Positions 41,304-48,870 of a stretch of 64,000 bases of DNA are shown in pieces (within the stretch, counting starts at the first letter, position 1; every line of letters starts with the position of its first letter). This DNA is from CBDFGK01 sp965247075 (GTDB lineage Bacteria; Pseudomonadota; Gammaproteobacteria; Pseudomonadales; Halieaceae). The position numbers were made by a program, and so were the translations under genes. Where the stretch lies: NCBI GenBank assembly GCA_965247075.1, contig CBDFGK010000003.1, forward strand, positions 1,922,001 to 1,986,000, in the 5' to 3' direction. The notes beneath the pieces were generated by a model, which saw only the letters and a program-made list of their open reading frames with translations, was not told where the DNA came from and ran no database searches.

Positions 41304-42260
41304 ATGGCAACTCGCAAGAAGACGAAAGCAGCATCAAAACCCAAGCCCACGCCCAAGCCCGAGCAGAAGTCGAATGGCAACGCCGTTGCTTCACCCATTG
41401 TGAAGAAGGCCGCTGCGGTATTGACCTCCTTGCAAAAGTCTCTGGCGGCCGAGCGAAAAAATGTTGAAGTCGCAAAAAAGAAGCTGAAGCAAGCGCGTGC
41501 CAAGGCGGCTAAATCTGCCAGGGCAATAGACAAGCGCGCCGCCAGGGCGGCAGCCAATGCAGCCGCAAAGGCAACGGCGAGAGCTGCGCGCCTGCGCGGC
41601 AGAGTCAAGGACAACAAGGCTGGAATTGCCGCAGAAGAGACCGCTGCGCGCCTGCGCGCCAGAGTCAAGGTTGCCAACGAGCGCTTGAAAAAGCTCAGTA
41701 TAGAAGTCAGGCTCAGGGCTGCAAAAGAGGCTGCAAGAGAGAAATTGCTGGCTCATAAGGCGGTACTTGCAGCTAAGGCAGACGTTGCCAGGGCGAAGGC
41801 GCTGGCATCCTATGCGGCAGACTGGATGAAGAAGAGAGCTGTTGCTGATGCCAAAAGGCTGCGCGCAGCGGAGAAAAAGCTGGCAGCCAAGTTGAACAAG
41901 GCTGCCAAAAAGGCCGGTATTGCCGAGCCTGTAGCCAAAAAGAAGGCTCCGGCCAAAAAGAAAAAGAAGGCTCCGGTCAAAAAGAAAGCTCCCGCCAAGA
42001 AGAAAAAGAAGGCTCCGGTCAAGAAGAAGGCTCCCGCCAAGAAGAAAAAGAAGGCTCCAGCCAAGAAGAAGGCTCCGGTCAAAAAGAAGGCTCCGGCCAA
42101 GAAGAAAAAGAAGGCTCCGGTCAAAAAGAAAGCTCCGGCCAAAAAGAAAAAAAAGGCTCCCGCCAGGAAGAAGGCTCCGGCCAAAAGGAAAAAGAAAGCT
42201 CCGGTCAAGAAGAAGGCTCCGGCCAAAAGGAAAAAGAAGGCTCCGGCCAAAAAGAAGTAA
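41304..42260 (+). CDS. AlgP-like histone H1-type protein
   Basis: 318 residues. The N-terminal two thirds are an Ala/Lys/Arg-rich helix; from residue about 213 it is all Lys-Ala-Pro repeats (KKAPAKKK, KKAPVKKK). This is the composition of AlgP/AlgR3, the histone H1-like protein of Pseudomonas that binds DNA and was linked to algD expression. The repeats are GGCTCCGGYCAAAAAGAAG-type units in direct tandem and prone to length change. Ribosome site GGAG 8 bases upstream; a strong terminator follows. Confidence 0.8.
   Translation: MATRKKTKAASKPKPTPKPEQKSNGNAVASPIVKKAAAVLTSLQKSLAAERKNVEVAKKKLKQARAKAAKSARAIDKRAARAAANAAAKATARAARLRGRVKDNKAGIAAEETAARLRARVKVANERLKKLSIEVRLRAAKEAAREKLLAHKAVLAAKADVARAKALASYAADWMKKRAVADAKRLRAAEKKLAAKLNKAAKKAGIAEPVAKKKAPAKKKKKAPVKKKAPAKKKKKAPVKKKAPAKKKKKAPAKKKAPVKKKAPAKKKKKAPVKKKAPAKKKKKAPARKKAPAKRKKKAPVKKKAPAKRKKKAPAKKK
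41936..42258 (+). repeat. Tandem Lys-Ala-Pro coding repeats
   Basis: About 15 in-frame repeats of 18-24 bases, each AAGAAGGCTCC(G/C/A)GYC-like, encode KKAPA/VKKK. Variation between units is mostly A/G or C/G third-position change. It is a coding microsatellite, not a CRISPR array: there are no unique spacers. Confidence 0.85.
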
Positions 42261-42278
42261 TTGCCTTCAGCTAGGAAG

Positions 42279-42302
42279 ACCCGCCATCAGGGCGGGTTTT
42301 TT
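42279..42302 (+). terminator. Intrinsic terminator after the AlgP-like gene
   Basis: CCCGCC (42280-42285) and GGCGGG (42291-42296) form a stem with loop ATCAG, followed by six T. The stop codon of the convergent mobA gene (TCA at 42287-42289 on this strand) lies in the loop. Confidence 0.9.
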
Positions 42303-42859
42303 CTGTTAGCCTGGTCTTCATTTACATTTAGCAACTGCCGCCGGCAGTCAGAGAAATCCACCACCGCGCAATTTAGCCGGCTGTGCCAGCCCCGTACTGA
42401 GCGTCCGCCCGCCGATAAATAAACCTGCAGGGAGGGCCGGCAGCGTACTTTTATGGCAGTGAGCAAATATTGCGCACGCTCTCCATCGTGGGCGTAACTG
42501 AGGTCCACAGCGTCGTCCTGCAACGGTTGCAACAAACGCTGGGCAAGCTGCCGGGGCAGTTGCGGTGAGTCACAGGGGATAACAACCACGGTCTCCTGTG
42601 TGCAGTGAGGCAGCGCTGCCAATAGGCCTGCCAAAGGCCCCTGAAAATCATCAAGGGTATCGCTCACCACGGGCAAGCCCAGGCTTTGATACCGCTCAAG
42701 ATTCCGATTTGCACTGATAATAATATCAACGACCTGTGGCGTCAGGCAGCCGATCGCAGCCTCAATCAGGGTACTGTCGCGCCAGCCAAGCAGCCCCTTG
42801 TCGGCACCGTTGACCCTGCGCCCCAGCCCTCCGGACAATATGATTCCACTGGCTTTCAT
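42287..42859 (-). CDS. mobA: Molybdenum cofactor guanylyltransferase
   Basis: 190 residues from ATG 42859 (MKASGIILSGGLGRRVNGAD). It links GMP to molybdopterin. The nucleotide-binding loop is LSGGLGRRVNGADKGLLGW, then PCDSPQLPRQL with the metal-binding Asp. Somewhat divergent C-terminus. It converges on the AlgP-like gene and diverges from tsaB. Confidence 0.88.
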   Translation of the reverse strand: MKASGIILSGGLGRRVNGADKGLLGWRDSTLIEAAIGCLTPQVVDIIISANRNLERYQSLGLPVVSDTLDDFQGPLAGLLAALPHCTQETVVVIPCDSPQLPRQLAQRLLQPLQDDAVDLSYAHDGERAQYLLTAIKVRCRPSLQVYLSAGGRSVRGWHSRLNCAVVDFSDCRRQLLNVNEDQANRKNPP

Positions 42860-42927
42860 CAAGCAATTATTGCACGTGGGGTGCTGTGCTTCATACAATG
42901 GCAGCAGATCTGTTATTTGATGACATT

Positions 42928-43638
42928 ATGAGCAATATTCTGGCGCTGGATACTTCCACCGACGCATGTTCGGTGGCCCTGCAAATGGCAGGAGAGATTC
43001 AACATCGGTTTGAATTGATCCCACGCCAACACAACCGGCGGCTTTTCTCCATGCTGCAAGAGCTATTGCCCGGTGCCACCATGTCGGAGCTGAGCATTGA
43101 CTTGCTGGCCTACAATCGGGGACCGGGTTCCTTCACAGGACTTCGCATCGCCGCCAGTGCGATGCAGGGGCTGGCGTTTTCCCTGGGATTGCCGGTGGTA
43201 GGCGTGTCTACCCTGGCCTGTATGGCGCAGGGAGCGCTGCGCAAGGGCCTGGTGGCCCAGACTTCTGTAGTATTGGTGATGCTCGATGCCAGAATCAATG
43301 CAGTGTACTGGGGCCTATACGCTTTTGAAGACGGTATTGCCAGGGCGCAGCGCCCTGATGCTGTCTCACATCCCGGCGAGCTTACGCTGCCGGGTCTGGA
43401 GCCCGGTGCCGTGCTGATTGGTTTGGGTAATGGCTGCAGCTACCTTGGAGAACTGCCGCCGGCAGTGCAATCTGTGGTGCAGCCCTGTGGCGATAATTGT
43501 TGGCCAGACAGCTTCGATACACTAACGCTCGCCTCCCTGGAGTACGCGCAGGGCCGAGTGCTGACGCCCGAACAGGTGCAGCCCGTCTACCTGCGTAATG
43601 AGATTAGCTGGAAGAAAGTGCACGAGCAGGGCCGTTAA
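42928..43638 (+). CDS. tsaB: tRNA threonylcarbamoyladenosine biosynthesis protein TsaB
   Basis: 236 residues starting at ATG 42928 (MSNILALDTSTDACSVAL). An ASKHA-fold partner of TsaD/TsaE in making t6A37 of ANN-decoding tRNAs. YNRGPGSFTGLRIAASAMQG is the family signature. uppP starts at the next base after its stop. Confidence 0.95.
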   Translation: MSNILALDTSTDACSVALQMAGEIQHRFELIPRQHNRRLFSMLQELLPGATMSELSIDLLAYNRGPGSFTGLRIAASAMQGLAFSLGLPVVGVSTLACMAQGALRKGLVAQTSVVLVMLDARINAVYWGLYAFEDGIARAQRPDAVSHPGELTLPGLEPGAVLIGLGNGCSYLGELPPAVQSVVQPCGDNCWPDSFDTLTLASLEYAQGRVLTPEQVQPVYLRNEISWKKVHEQGR

Positions 43639-44460
43639 GTGGAGGACGTAGTACATACCATAATACTCGGGCTGATACAGGGGCTTACCGAGTTCCTGCC
43701 TATTTCCAGCTCCGCGCATTTGCTGTTGCCCGCGCAACTGCTGGGATGGCCAGACCAGGGCCTGGCCTTCGATGTGGCAGTTCATGTCGGCAGCCTGCTG
43801 GCGGTGCTGGGGTATTTCCGGCACAGCCTGCTTGAGTTGCTGCGGGGCTGTCTCCTGTCAGTGCGGCAACGGCAGTTGAACGATGAATCTGCAATGGCTG
43901 CATACCTGCTGCTGGCGACAATCCCGGCGGGACTCGCCGGCTTGCTGTGGCAGGACCCGGTGGTCGGCAATTTGCGAAGCCTGCCGGTTATCGCAGCGGC
44001 CACGGTTGGCTTTGGACTGTTGTTGGGAGCGGCGGACTATACTGGCGCGCAGGACAGCAAACTCACTTTTCGGCGTGCCCTGATCATAGGCGCGGCGCAG
44101 GCCCTGGCTATTATTCCCGGTACCTCTCGTTCCGGTATCACCATGACGGCGGCTTTGTTTTGCGGTCTGGATCGACAGACCGCAGCGCGCTTTTCATTGC
44201 TGCTTAGCATTCCCCTGATTGTGGCTGCGGGTGGTTTGCAAGCCTGTCAGTTGGCCAGCGCTTCCCAGCCAACAGATTGGGGGTTGCCGGCCCTTGGGGT
44301 CGCGGTTTCCGGTGTGGCGGCGTATCTCACCATCGGCTGGTTTTTGCGACTGCTTGACAGAGTGGGCTTTATGCCGTTTGTAATCTACCGTTGTCTGCTT
44401 GGTGCTGTTTTGTATATGATTGCTGTCGTGCCTGGTCCGCTACCCCAACTCGTCAGTTGA
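43639..44460 (+). CDS. uppP: Undecaprenyl-diphosphatase
   Basis: 273-residue polytopic membrane enzyme (BacA/UppP) that recycles the lipid carrier for cell-wall synthesis. GLIQGLTEFLPISSSAHLLL holds the EFLPxSSxxH motif, and IIPGTSRSGITMTAALFCGL the PGxSRSG motif. GTG start abuts the tsaB stop, so translation is probably coupled. Confidence 0.95.
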   Translation: MEDVVHTIILGLIQGLTEFLPISSSAHLLLPAQLLGWPDQGLAFDVAVHVGSLLAVLGYFRHSLLELLRGCLLSVRQRQLNDESAMAAYLLLATIPAGLAGLLWQDPVVGNLRSLPVIAAATVGFGLLLGAADYTGAQDSKLTFRRALIIGAAQALAIIPGTSRSGITMTAALFCGLDRQTAARFSLLLSIPLIVAAGGLQACQLASASQPTDWGLPALGVAVSGVAAYLTIGWFLRLLDRVGFMPFVIYRCLLGAVLYMIAVVPGPLPQLVS

Positions 44461-44563
44461 CCGGTGTGCAATTGATACCCGAATACCGGCGACGTATGCG
44501 TAGCCGGCGCGGGCTCAACTCAGTATCATGGGCGCCCCTCAAACTACAGCGAATCACTAACCG

Positions 44564-45571
44564 ATGGCCAGACAACGTGTACTTACCGGTATTACCACCA
44601 CCGGCACCCCACACCTGGGCAATTATGTGGGCGCGATTCGTCCCTCTGTTGCAGCCAGCCGCGATGACTCTGTCGATGGCTTTTATTTCCTCGCTGATTA
44701 TCACGCCCTGATCAAGAGCAGCGCTCCTGACCAGGTGCGCCAGTCCAGCAAAGAGATCGCAGCTACCTGGTTGGCACTGGGCCTGGATACCGGCAAGGCC
44801 GTGTTTTATCGCCAGAGTGATATTCCCGAGATAATGGAGCTGACCTGGGTGCTCAACTGCACTGCCGCCAAGGGTCTGATGAACCGTGCCCATGCCTATA
44901 AAGCGGCGGTGCAGTCTAACCGGGAGGCGGGCGAGGACCCCGATTTTGGCGTGAGCATGGGTTTGTTCAGTTATCCGGTACTGATGGCAGCGGATATTTT
45001 GATGTTTAATGCCAGCGATATTCCGGTGGGAAAAGACCAGGTTCAGCATGTGGAAATGGCGCGTGACATTGCCCAGCGTTTCAATCACCACTGTGGTGAG
45101 GTCTTTGCACTGCCGCAGGCGGTAGTGGAAGACAATGTAGCGGTGTTGCAGGGTCTGGACGGTCGCAAAATGAGCAAGAGCTACGACAATACCATTGCCC
45201 TGTTTGAAACCGAGCAACGCTTGCAAAAGTCGATCTACAGGATCAAAACCAATCTGCTGGAGCCGGGCGCGCCCAAGGACCCGCAGGACTCTACGGTATT
45301 TCAGATATGGGAAGCCTTCGCCACGCCGCAGCAGGTAGATGAGATGCGTGCTGAATTTGCCGCTGGCATCGCCTGGGGCGAAGCCAAGCAACGTTTATTT
45401 GCCCTGGTGAACGAAGAGCTGGGTGAGGCCAGAGAACGCTACCACGAGCTTATGGCGACCCCCGACTTTATAGAAGAGCAATTGCAGCAGGGGGCCGCGC
45501 GGGCCCGCGCTACGGCGGGCGAGGTAATTGCCAAGGTGCGTGAGGCAGTGGGTATCTCAGCTATTCGCTAG
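44564..45571 (+). CDS. trpS: Tryptophan--tRNA ligase
   Basis: 335-residue class I synthetase. The HIGH-type motif reads TGTPHLGNYVGA and the KMSKS loop GRKMSKSYDNTI. DILMFNASDIPVGKDQVQH is the adenylate-site region. The stop overlaps the stop of the convergent TonB receptor gene in a shared CTAG. Confidence 0.96.
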   Translation: MARQRVLTGITTTGTPHLGNYVGAIRPSVAASRDDSVDGFYFLADYHALIKSSAPDQVRQSSKEIAATWLALGLDTGKAVFYRQSDIPEIMELTWVLNCTAAKGLMNRAHAYKAAVQSNREAGEDPDFGVSMGLFSYPVLMAADILMFNASDIPVGKDQVQHVEMARDIAQRFNHHCGEVFALPQAVVEDNVAVLQGLDGRKMSKSYDNTIALFETEQRLQKSIYRIKTNLLEPGAPKDPQDSTVFQIWEAFATPQQVDEMRAEFAAGIAWGEAKQRLFALVNEELGEARERYHELMATPDFIEEQLQQGAARARATAGEVIAKVREAVGISAIR

Positions 45572-47604
45572 GGCGCAAACCGATATTCCCCGCTGACGTA
45601 CACAGCGCGCGGTTCACCGACAAAATAGCGGTAGCTGCCAAAACCAAAGTCGGCGCGCTCGGCGTAATCTTCATCGGTCAGGTTGATAACTCGCAGGCCG
45701 GCAGACAGGTTGCTTGTCAGCGACCCCATTATTCTCAGGTTTACCAACTCGTGGCCGTCGTACCGGTGCCTGTTGTCGGGCTCCAGATAGTAGTTGTCCA
45801 TGTGCACCCATTCCAATTCGGCGCGGTAGCCCGGGCGGGGGTTCCAGCCCAGGCGCAGGCTGCCGAAGTTGTCGGGGGCGGTGTCGATACGATTGCCATT
45901 GATGTCTCCGCTGGCGCCCAGCAAGTTGATATCGCTGTCGTACTCGTGCCTGGCGATGTTGCCAACCAGGGCAAGGTCGAAGTTGTCAGCGAACCGGTAG
46001 CGCAGGGAAAAATCCAGTCCGTAGTGTTTGGTGCCGGCCCCACTGACATTGCTGCGATTGGCGTCCTGGAATATCACATCGTCCTTTGCGGTGTAGTAAC
46101 TGCCCAGTTCATACTGCCAGGTGTCGCCGCTGCCGCGCAGGCCCCACTCGATACTCTGTAGCTCTTCGGAATCAAGCTCCGCTTCTTCCTGGCTGGCCTG
46201 CAGGCGGTATAACTCGGTTGCTTGCGGTGCCCGGAAGCCTTGCGACAGTCGCAGGAAGGTGGCGTGGTTGGGATGGAAGTCATACAACAGACCCAGGTTG
46301 AATGACCGGTTGTTGAAATCATCCTCACTATTGGCGGTACGATAGAAGCGGCAGTTACCGGCGGCAGGCGCACAGGCCGGGCCATCGGCAGTGCGGTTGT
46401 TGTAGTCGTATTTTGTGTACTCAAAACGGGCACCGGCCACCAGATTCCAGTTGCCGGTCAGGTCCCATTGCAACTGTGACCAGGCGGCGGCGGAAATCGC
46501 ATCTACCCGGTAGTCGTAATGTACACCCGCGGGCTGGTTGGGGCTAAAGGGTTCTGCTTGCGTTTCCTTGAGCCAGCCGTCGGTAAAGTCGATATCGATA
46601 CCCGATACCACCTCTGCCTGGGTACCGCTGTGATACAGCTTGCCGCTAACGCCGAAACTCTCCTGGCCATTTTCTTCAACCGACTGCCAAGGCAGAAAAT
46701 GTTGCAGGAATTCCATCTCGTTATCGCGCAGGTAGGGCGTTACGGCCAGCAGGTTGGCATCGTCCAGAGGTATGGAAATCGTGGATTGCAGGCGCAGCGA
46801 TTCGGCGTCGCGGTAGGCCTCTGGGTTGGGATTGCTCTTCTGGAGATCGGCATTCTCATAGCTCTTGTAGCCCCTGATGAAGCCGGCGGTATCCTGGTTC
46901 AGGTCGGTGCCGGTGAAAATTGTGTCGGCAGAGAATTGAGCGCCGTCGTAGGTGTGCCGCAGGCTCAACTTGGTTTGGTCAAAGCCTGAACTGCGTTTGT
47001 AGCCGCCATCATCGGTGTAGTTTACCGCTAGCATTAGCCCCTGTGAGCCGAATTTGTTGTCGTAGCGATATTTGCCACGGCGGTAGTCGTGGGGACCGGC
47101 TTCAAGCCCAACTTGGTGTTGCTCGCGCTCCATCGGCTGCGGCGTAATCACGTTGATCAGGCCGTGCATGGCGCCCGAACCATAGAGGGCAGTGGCGGGG
47201 CCCTTTAGAACCTCAATTCGCTCGGCCTGTTCAGTATTGGCATCAAATAGCTGGTTGACGTTACAGAAACCCGGCGCACGCAGCGCAATACCGTCACCGG
47301 CGACGTAGAAGGCGCCGCAACTTCCCGGCCCGGTGAGTACCGGCGAGCGCAGCGATGTCAAACTTTCCTGGCCATTGCCACGGGAAATCCACGCCCCCGA
47401 GACTCTTTGCATCACTTCGTTGATATGTACTTGCCGGGTAATTGTCAGGCCGGCAGAATCTACTACAGCGACGCTGATGGGCATCTGCAAACGTGAATGT
47501 GCCTGCTGTGTTGCCGTGACGATAAGATGTTCGAGTTGCTCCTCTGCCCAGGTTACGGGTGCCGTCACCAGCAGGAGTAGTAGCGCTGGATTATGTGATT
47601 TCAT
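45568..47604 (-). CDS. TonB-dependent outer-membrane receptor
   Basis: 678 residues from ATG 47604 (MKSHNPALLLLLVTAPVTWA, a signal peptide). A TonB-box-like LEHLIVTAT, a plug domain (INEVMQRVSGAWISRGNGQE, ERIEVLKGPATALYGSGAMH) with two Cys (PGSCG and GFCNV) and a 22-strand barrel ending in aromatic SGEYRFAP. The substrate (siderophore, haem or vitamin) cannot be told. No cobalamin riboswitch or Fur box was recognised upstream, and no SD-like sequence is obvious. Confidence 0.9.
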   Translation of the reverse strand: MKSHNPALLLLLVTAPVTWAEEQLEHLIVTATQQAHSRLQMPISVAVVDSAGLTITRQVHINEVMQRVSGAWISRGNGQESLTSLRSPVLTGPGSCGAFYVAGDGIALRAPGFCNVNQLFDANTEQAERIEVLKGPATALYGSGAMHGLINVITPQPMEREQHQVGLEAGPHDYRRGKYRYDNKFGSQGLMLAVNYTDDGGYKRSSGFDQTKLSLRHTYDGAQFSADTIFTGTDLNQDTAGFIRGYKSYENADLQKSNPNPEAYRDAESLRLQSTISIPLDDANLLAVTPYLRDNEMEFLQHFLPWQSVEENGQESFGVSGKLYHSGTQAEVVSGIDIDFTDGWLKETQAEPFSPNQPAGVHYDYRVDAISAAAWSQLQWDLTGNWNLVAGARFEYTKYDYNNRTADGPACAPAAGNCRFYRTANSEDDFNNRSFNLGLLYDFHPNHATFLRLSQGFRAPQATELYRLQASQEEAELDSEELQSIEWGLRGSGDTWQYELGSYYTAKDDVIFQDANRSNVSGAGTKHYGLDFSLRYRFADNFDLALVGNIARHEYDSDINLLGASGDINGNRIDTAPDNFGSLRLGWNPRPGYRAELEWVHMDNYYLEPDNRHRYDGHELVNLRIMGSLTSNLSAGLRVINLTDEDYAERADFGFGSYRYFVGEPRAVYVSGEYRFAP

Positions 47605-47774
47605 AGGGACACGATTGTATAGTGAAAGTGGACACTGGCCCAAGCAAATATGCTCGGTTGCACTACGCCGCGCCGGTCAACAACAGTCAACAGTGAATCC
47701 TCCCGCACACCTGCGCAGTCAAAGGTAGATACCATCTCCCTCAAGCAATCTCGCTGGGTGTGGTAGCTGCATGG

Positions 47775-47986
47775 TTGTCCACAGAATCTGTGGATAAGTC
47801 AGTGTATAAATTGTTTAACACCCTGTTCAGGGTAATAATCACGGCTTGTATGGCAGATTGGTTAAAATTTGTGCAATGGAAAAATAACCTTATAAAACAA
47901 TATATTAAGAGAGATATGTAAGGTTATTCAGTTAATGCCGCCGCTAAGTCTGTGAATTATCTGTGACAGTGACCCACTGTGAATAA
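47775..47986. other. Cluster of DnaA boxes with AT-rich inverted repeat
   Basis: TTGTCCACA (47775-47783), TGTGGATAA (47789-47797, the perfect box TTATCCACA on the minus strand) and TGTGAATAA (47978-47986, perfect TTATTCACA on the minus strand) lie within 212 bases, with near-match TGTGAATTA at about 47951. The first two are head to head, 5 bases apart. Between them and the third is an AT-rich stretch with a perfect 10-base inverted repeat (47883-47892 and 47919-47928). The 570-base gap from 47605 to 48176 otherwise holds no recognised gene. Confidence 0.45.
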
Positions 47987-48176
47987 CATCGTGTATTACT
48001 GCTACCGATGGTAACTTCCAGTGTTGTTTGGGAACACTTGCCGATCAGCCCCCGGAAATATTGCGCCCGGTCGCCGGTGACCTAATTGATGACCTGGTGC
48101 ACCTTGGCCCGACTGCCTGCCAATTTGACGTTGAGAGTCATCGACCAAACAGTGCGTTTATTTGCATTGTTATGTT

Positions 48177-48443
48177 TTATTCATAATGTGCCCATAGAGC
48201 AAGAACCTTGACAACCTTTTCATCCTTACACACTTGATACACCAATCGATGTTGAATATTGATTCGACGAGAATATGCCCCAACAAGATCACCAACAAGC
48301 TTTTCATATGGCGGAGGACTTTGAAATGGATTTATTCTTATAGTATCAAGTAATTTCTGTGTTTTTTTCTTTAGTCCAGATTCTGCGATTCTCTTAGCAT
48401 CTTTCTGTGCTTGTTTGGTATAAACAATTTGCCAGGTCACCAA
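48177..48443 (-). CDS. Toxin, Txe/YoeB family mRNA interferase
   Basis: 88 residues with the RelE-like fold. PPYEKLVGDLVGAYSRRINI then QHRLVYQV matches YoeB (EPLKxxLxGxWSRRITxEHRLVY), with the catalytic Glu, Arg and the C-terminal HYE where YoeB has its active-site His-Tyr. It would cut mRNA in the ribosome A site. It overlaps the antitoxin gene by 7 bases. GTTATGT (48169-48175) directly after its stop, read as ACATAAC on the coding strand, resembles an attC inverse core site. Confidence 0.9.
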   Translation of the reverse strand: MVTWQIVYTKQAQKDAKRIAESGLKKKTQKLLDTIRINPFQSPPPYEKLVGDLVGAYSRRINIQHRLVYQVCKDEKVVKVLALWAHYE

Positions 48444-48679
48444 TCCAATTCCTCATAACATTCCGAAACTGGTTCTTTCATTCCGGCCAGAATAGATTCA
48501 CGCATCCCAGGCATTGACAATAAATGGAGTGTTTCTGAGATGGAGTTCCAATCTTCTTCAGAAACTAAAACAGCATTATGCCTCTTGCCTGTAATTACGA
48601 TAGGCTTGTGTGTTTCTGATGTTTCATCAATTAGATTATACAGTTTGGCTCTTGCTTCTGTTGCGTTAAGAATTGTCAT
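48437..48679 (-). CDS. Antitoxin, Phd/YefM family
   Basis: 80 residues from ATG 48679 with GGAGG 8 bases upstream. MTILNATEARAKLYNLIDET is the DNA-binding N-terminus; NAVLVSEEDWNSISETLHLL is the family core, and the acidic tail binds the toxin. It comes first in the operon, as usual. Its promoter region carries an inverted repeat GTACG-6-CGTAC (48703-48718), a likely operator for autorepression. A second copy at 50598-50840 encodes the identical protein. Confidence 0.92.
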   Translation of the reverse strand: MTILNATEARAKLYNLIDETSETHKPIVITGKRHNAVLVSEEDWNSISETLHLLSMPGMRESILAGMKEPVSECYEELDW

Positions 48680-48702
48680 TTTTGTAACCTCCTTACCTGA
48701 AT

Positions 48703-48718
48703 GTACGGTAATACGTAC
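48703..48718 (-). promoter_or_regulatory. Candidate operator of the toxin-antitoxin operon
   Basis: Perfect inverted repeat GTACG (48703-48707) and CGTAC (48714-48718) with a 6-base spacer, 24 bases upstream of the antitoxin start. E. coli YefM binds short palindromes with a TGTACA core, which this resembles. An identical site precedes the second antitoxin copy at 50864-50879. Confidence 0.5.
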
Positions 48719-48817
48719 GCTTAGCCCGACTTCAATCGCAATCAATCCTTGTTGCTGTGAAAGTTAATGGGACAGCAGTGATCTTCTAACGCTTAACATC
48801 ACCGGAGATATAAAGCT

Positions 48818-48870
48818 GCATAACGAAGCGGCGCAGATTTATATTGTCTGAGTGCATTTTTTTGTTATGT
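48818..48870 (-). repeat. Candidate attC-like recombination site
   Basis: On the minus strand ACATAAC (48864-48870) overlaps the stop of the DUF262 gene and GTTATGC (48818-48824) follows 39 bases later, forming complementary outer arms (CATAAC/GTTATG) like the R'' and R' core sites of an integron attC. A GTTATGT core is also found just upstream of the gene (50305-50311 on this strand). Inner pairing is weak (CAGA/TCTG), so this is a candidate only. Confidence 0.35.

Larger units (their letters stand above)
48436..48723 (-). repeat. 288-bp direct repeat, copy 1 (antitoxin plus promoter)
   Basis: Matches 50597-50884 base for base except for five substitutions. It covers the entire antitoxin gene, its ribosome site and its operator. 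The two copies have the same orientation and flank the DUF262 gene. Confidence 0.95.

Noticed and set aside
47605..47770. Possible cobalamin riboswitch upstream of the TonB receptor
   Set aside because: No B12-box-like core or the long structured leader was found on the minus strand, and the gap contains only DnaA-type boxes.
47775..48000. Chromosomal origin oriC
   Set aside because: Only two perfect boxes, and none of dnaA, dnaN, rpmH or gidA nearby; kept as a DnaA-box cluster only.
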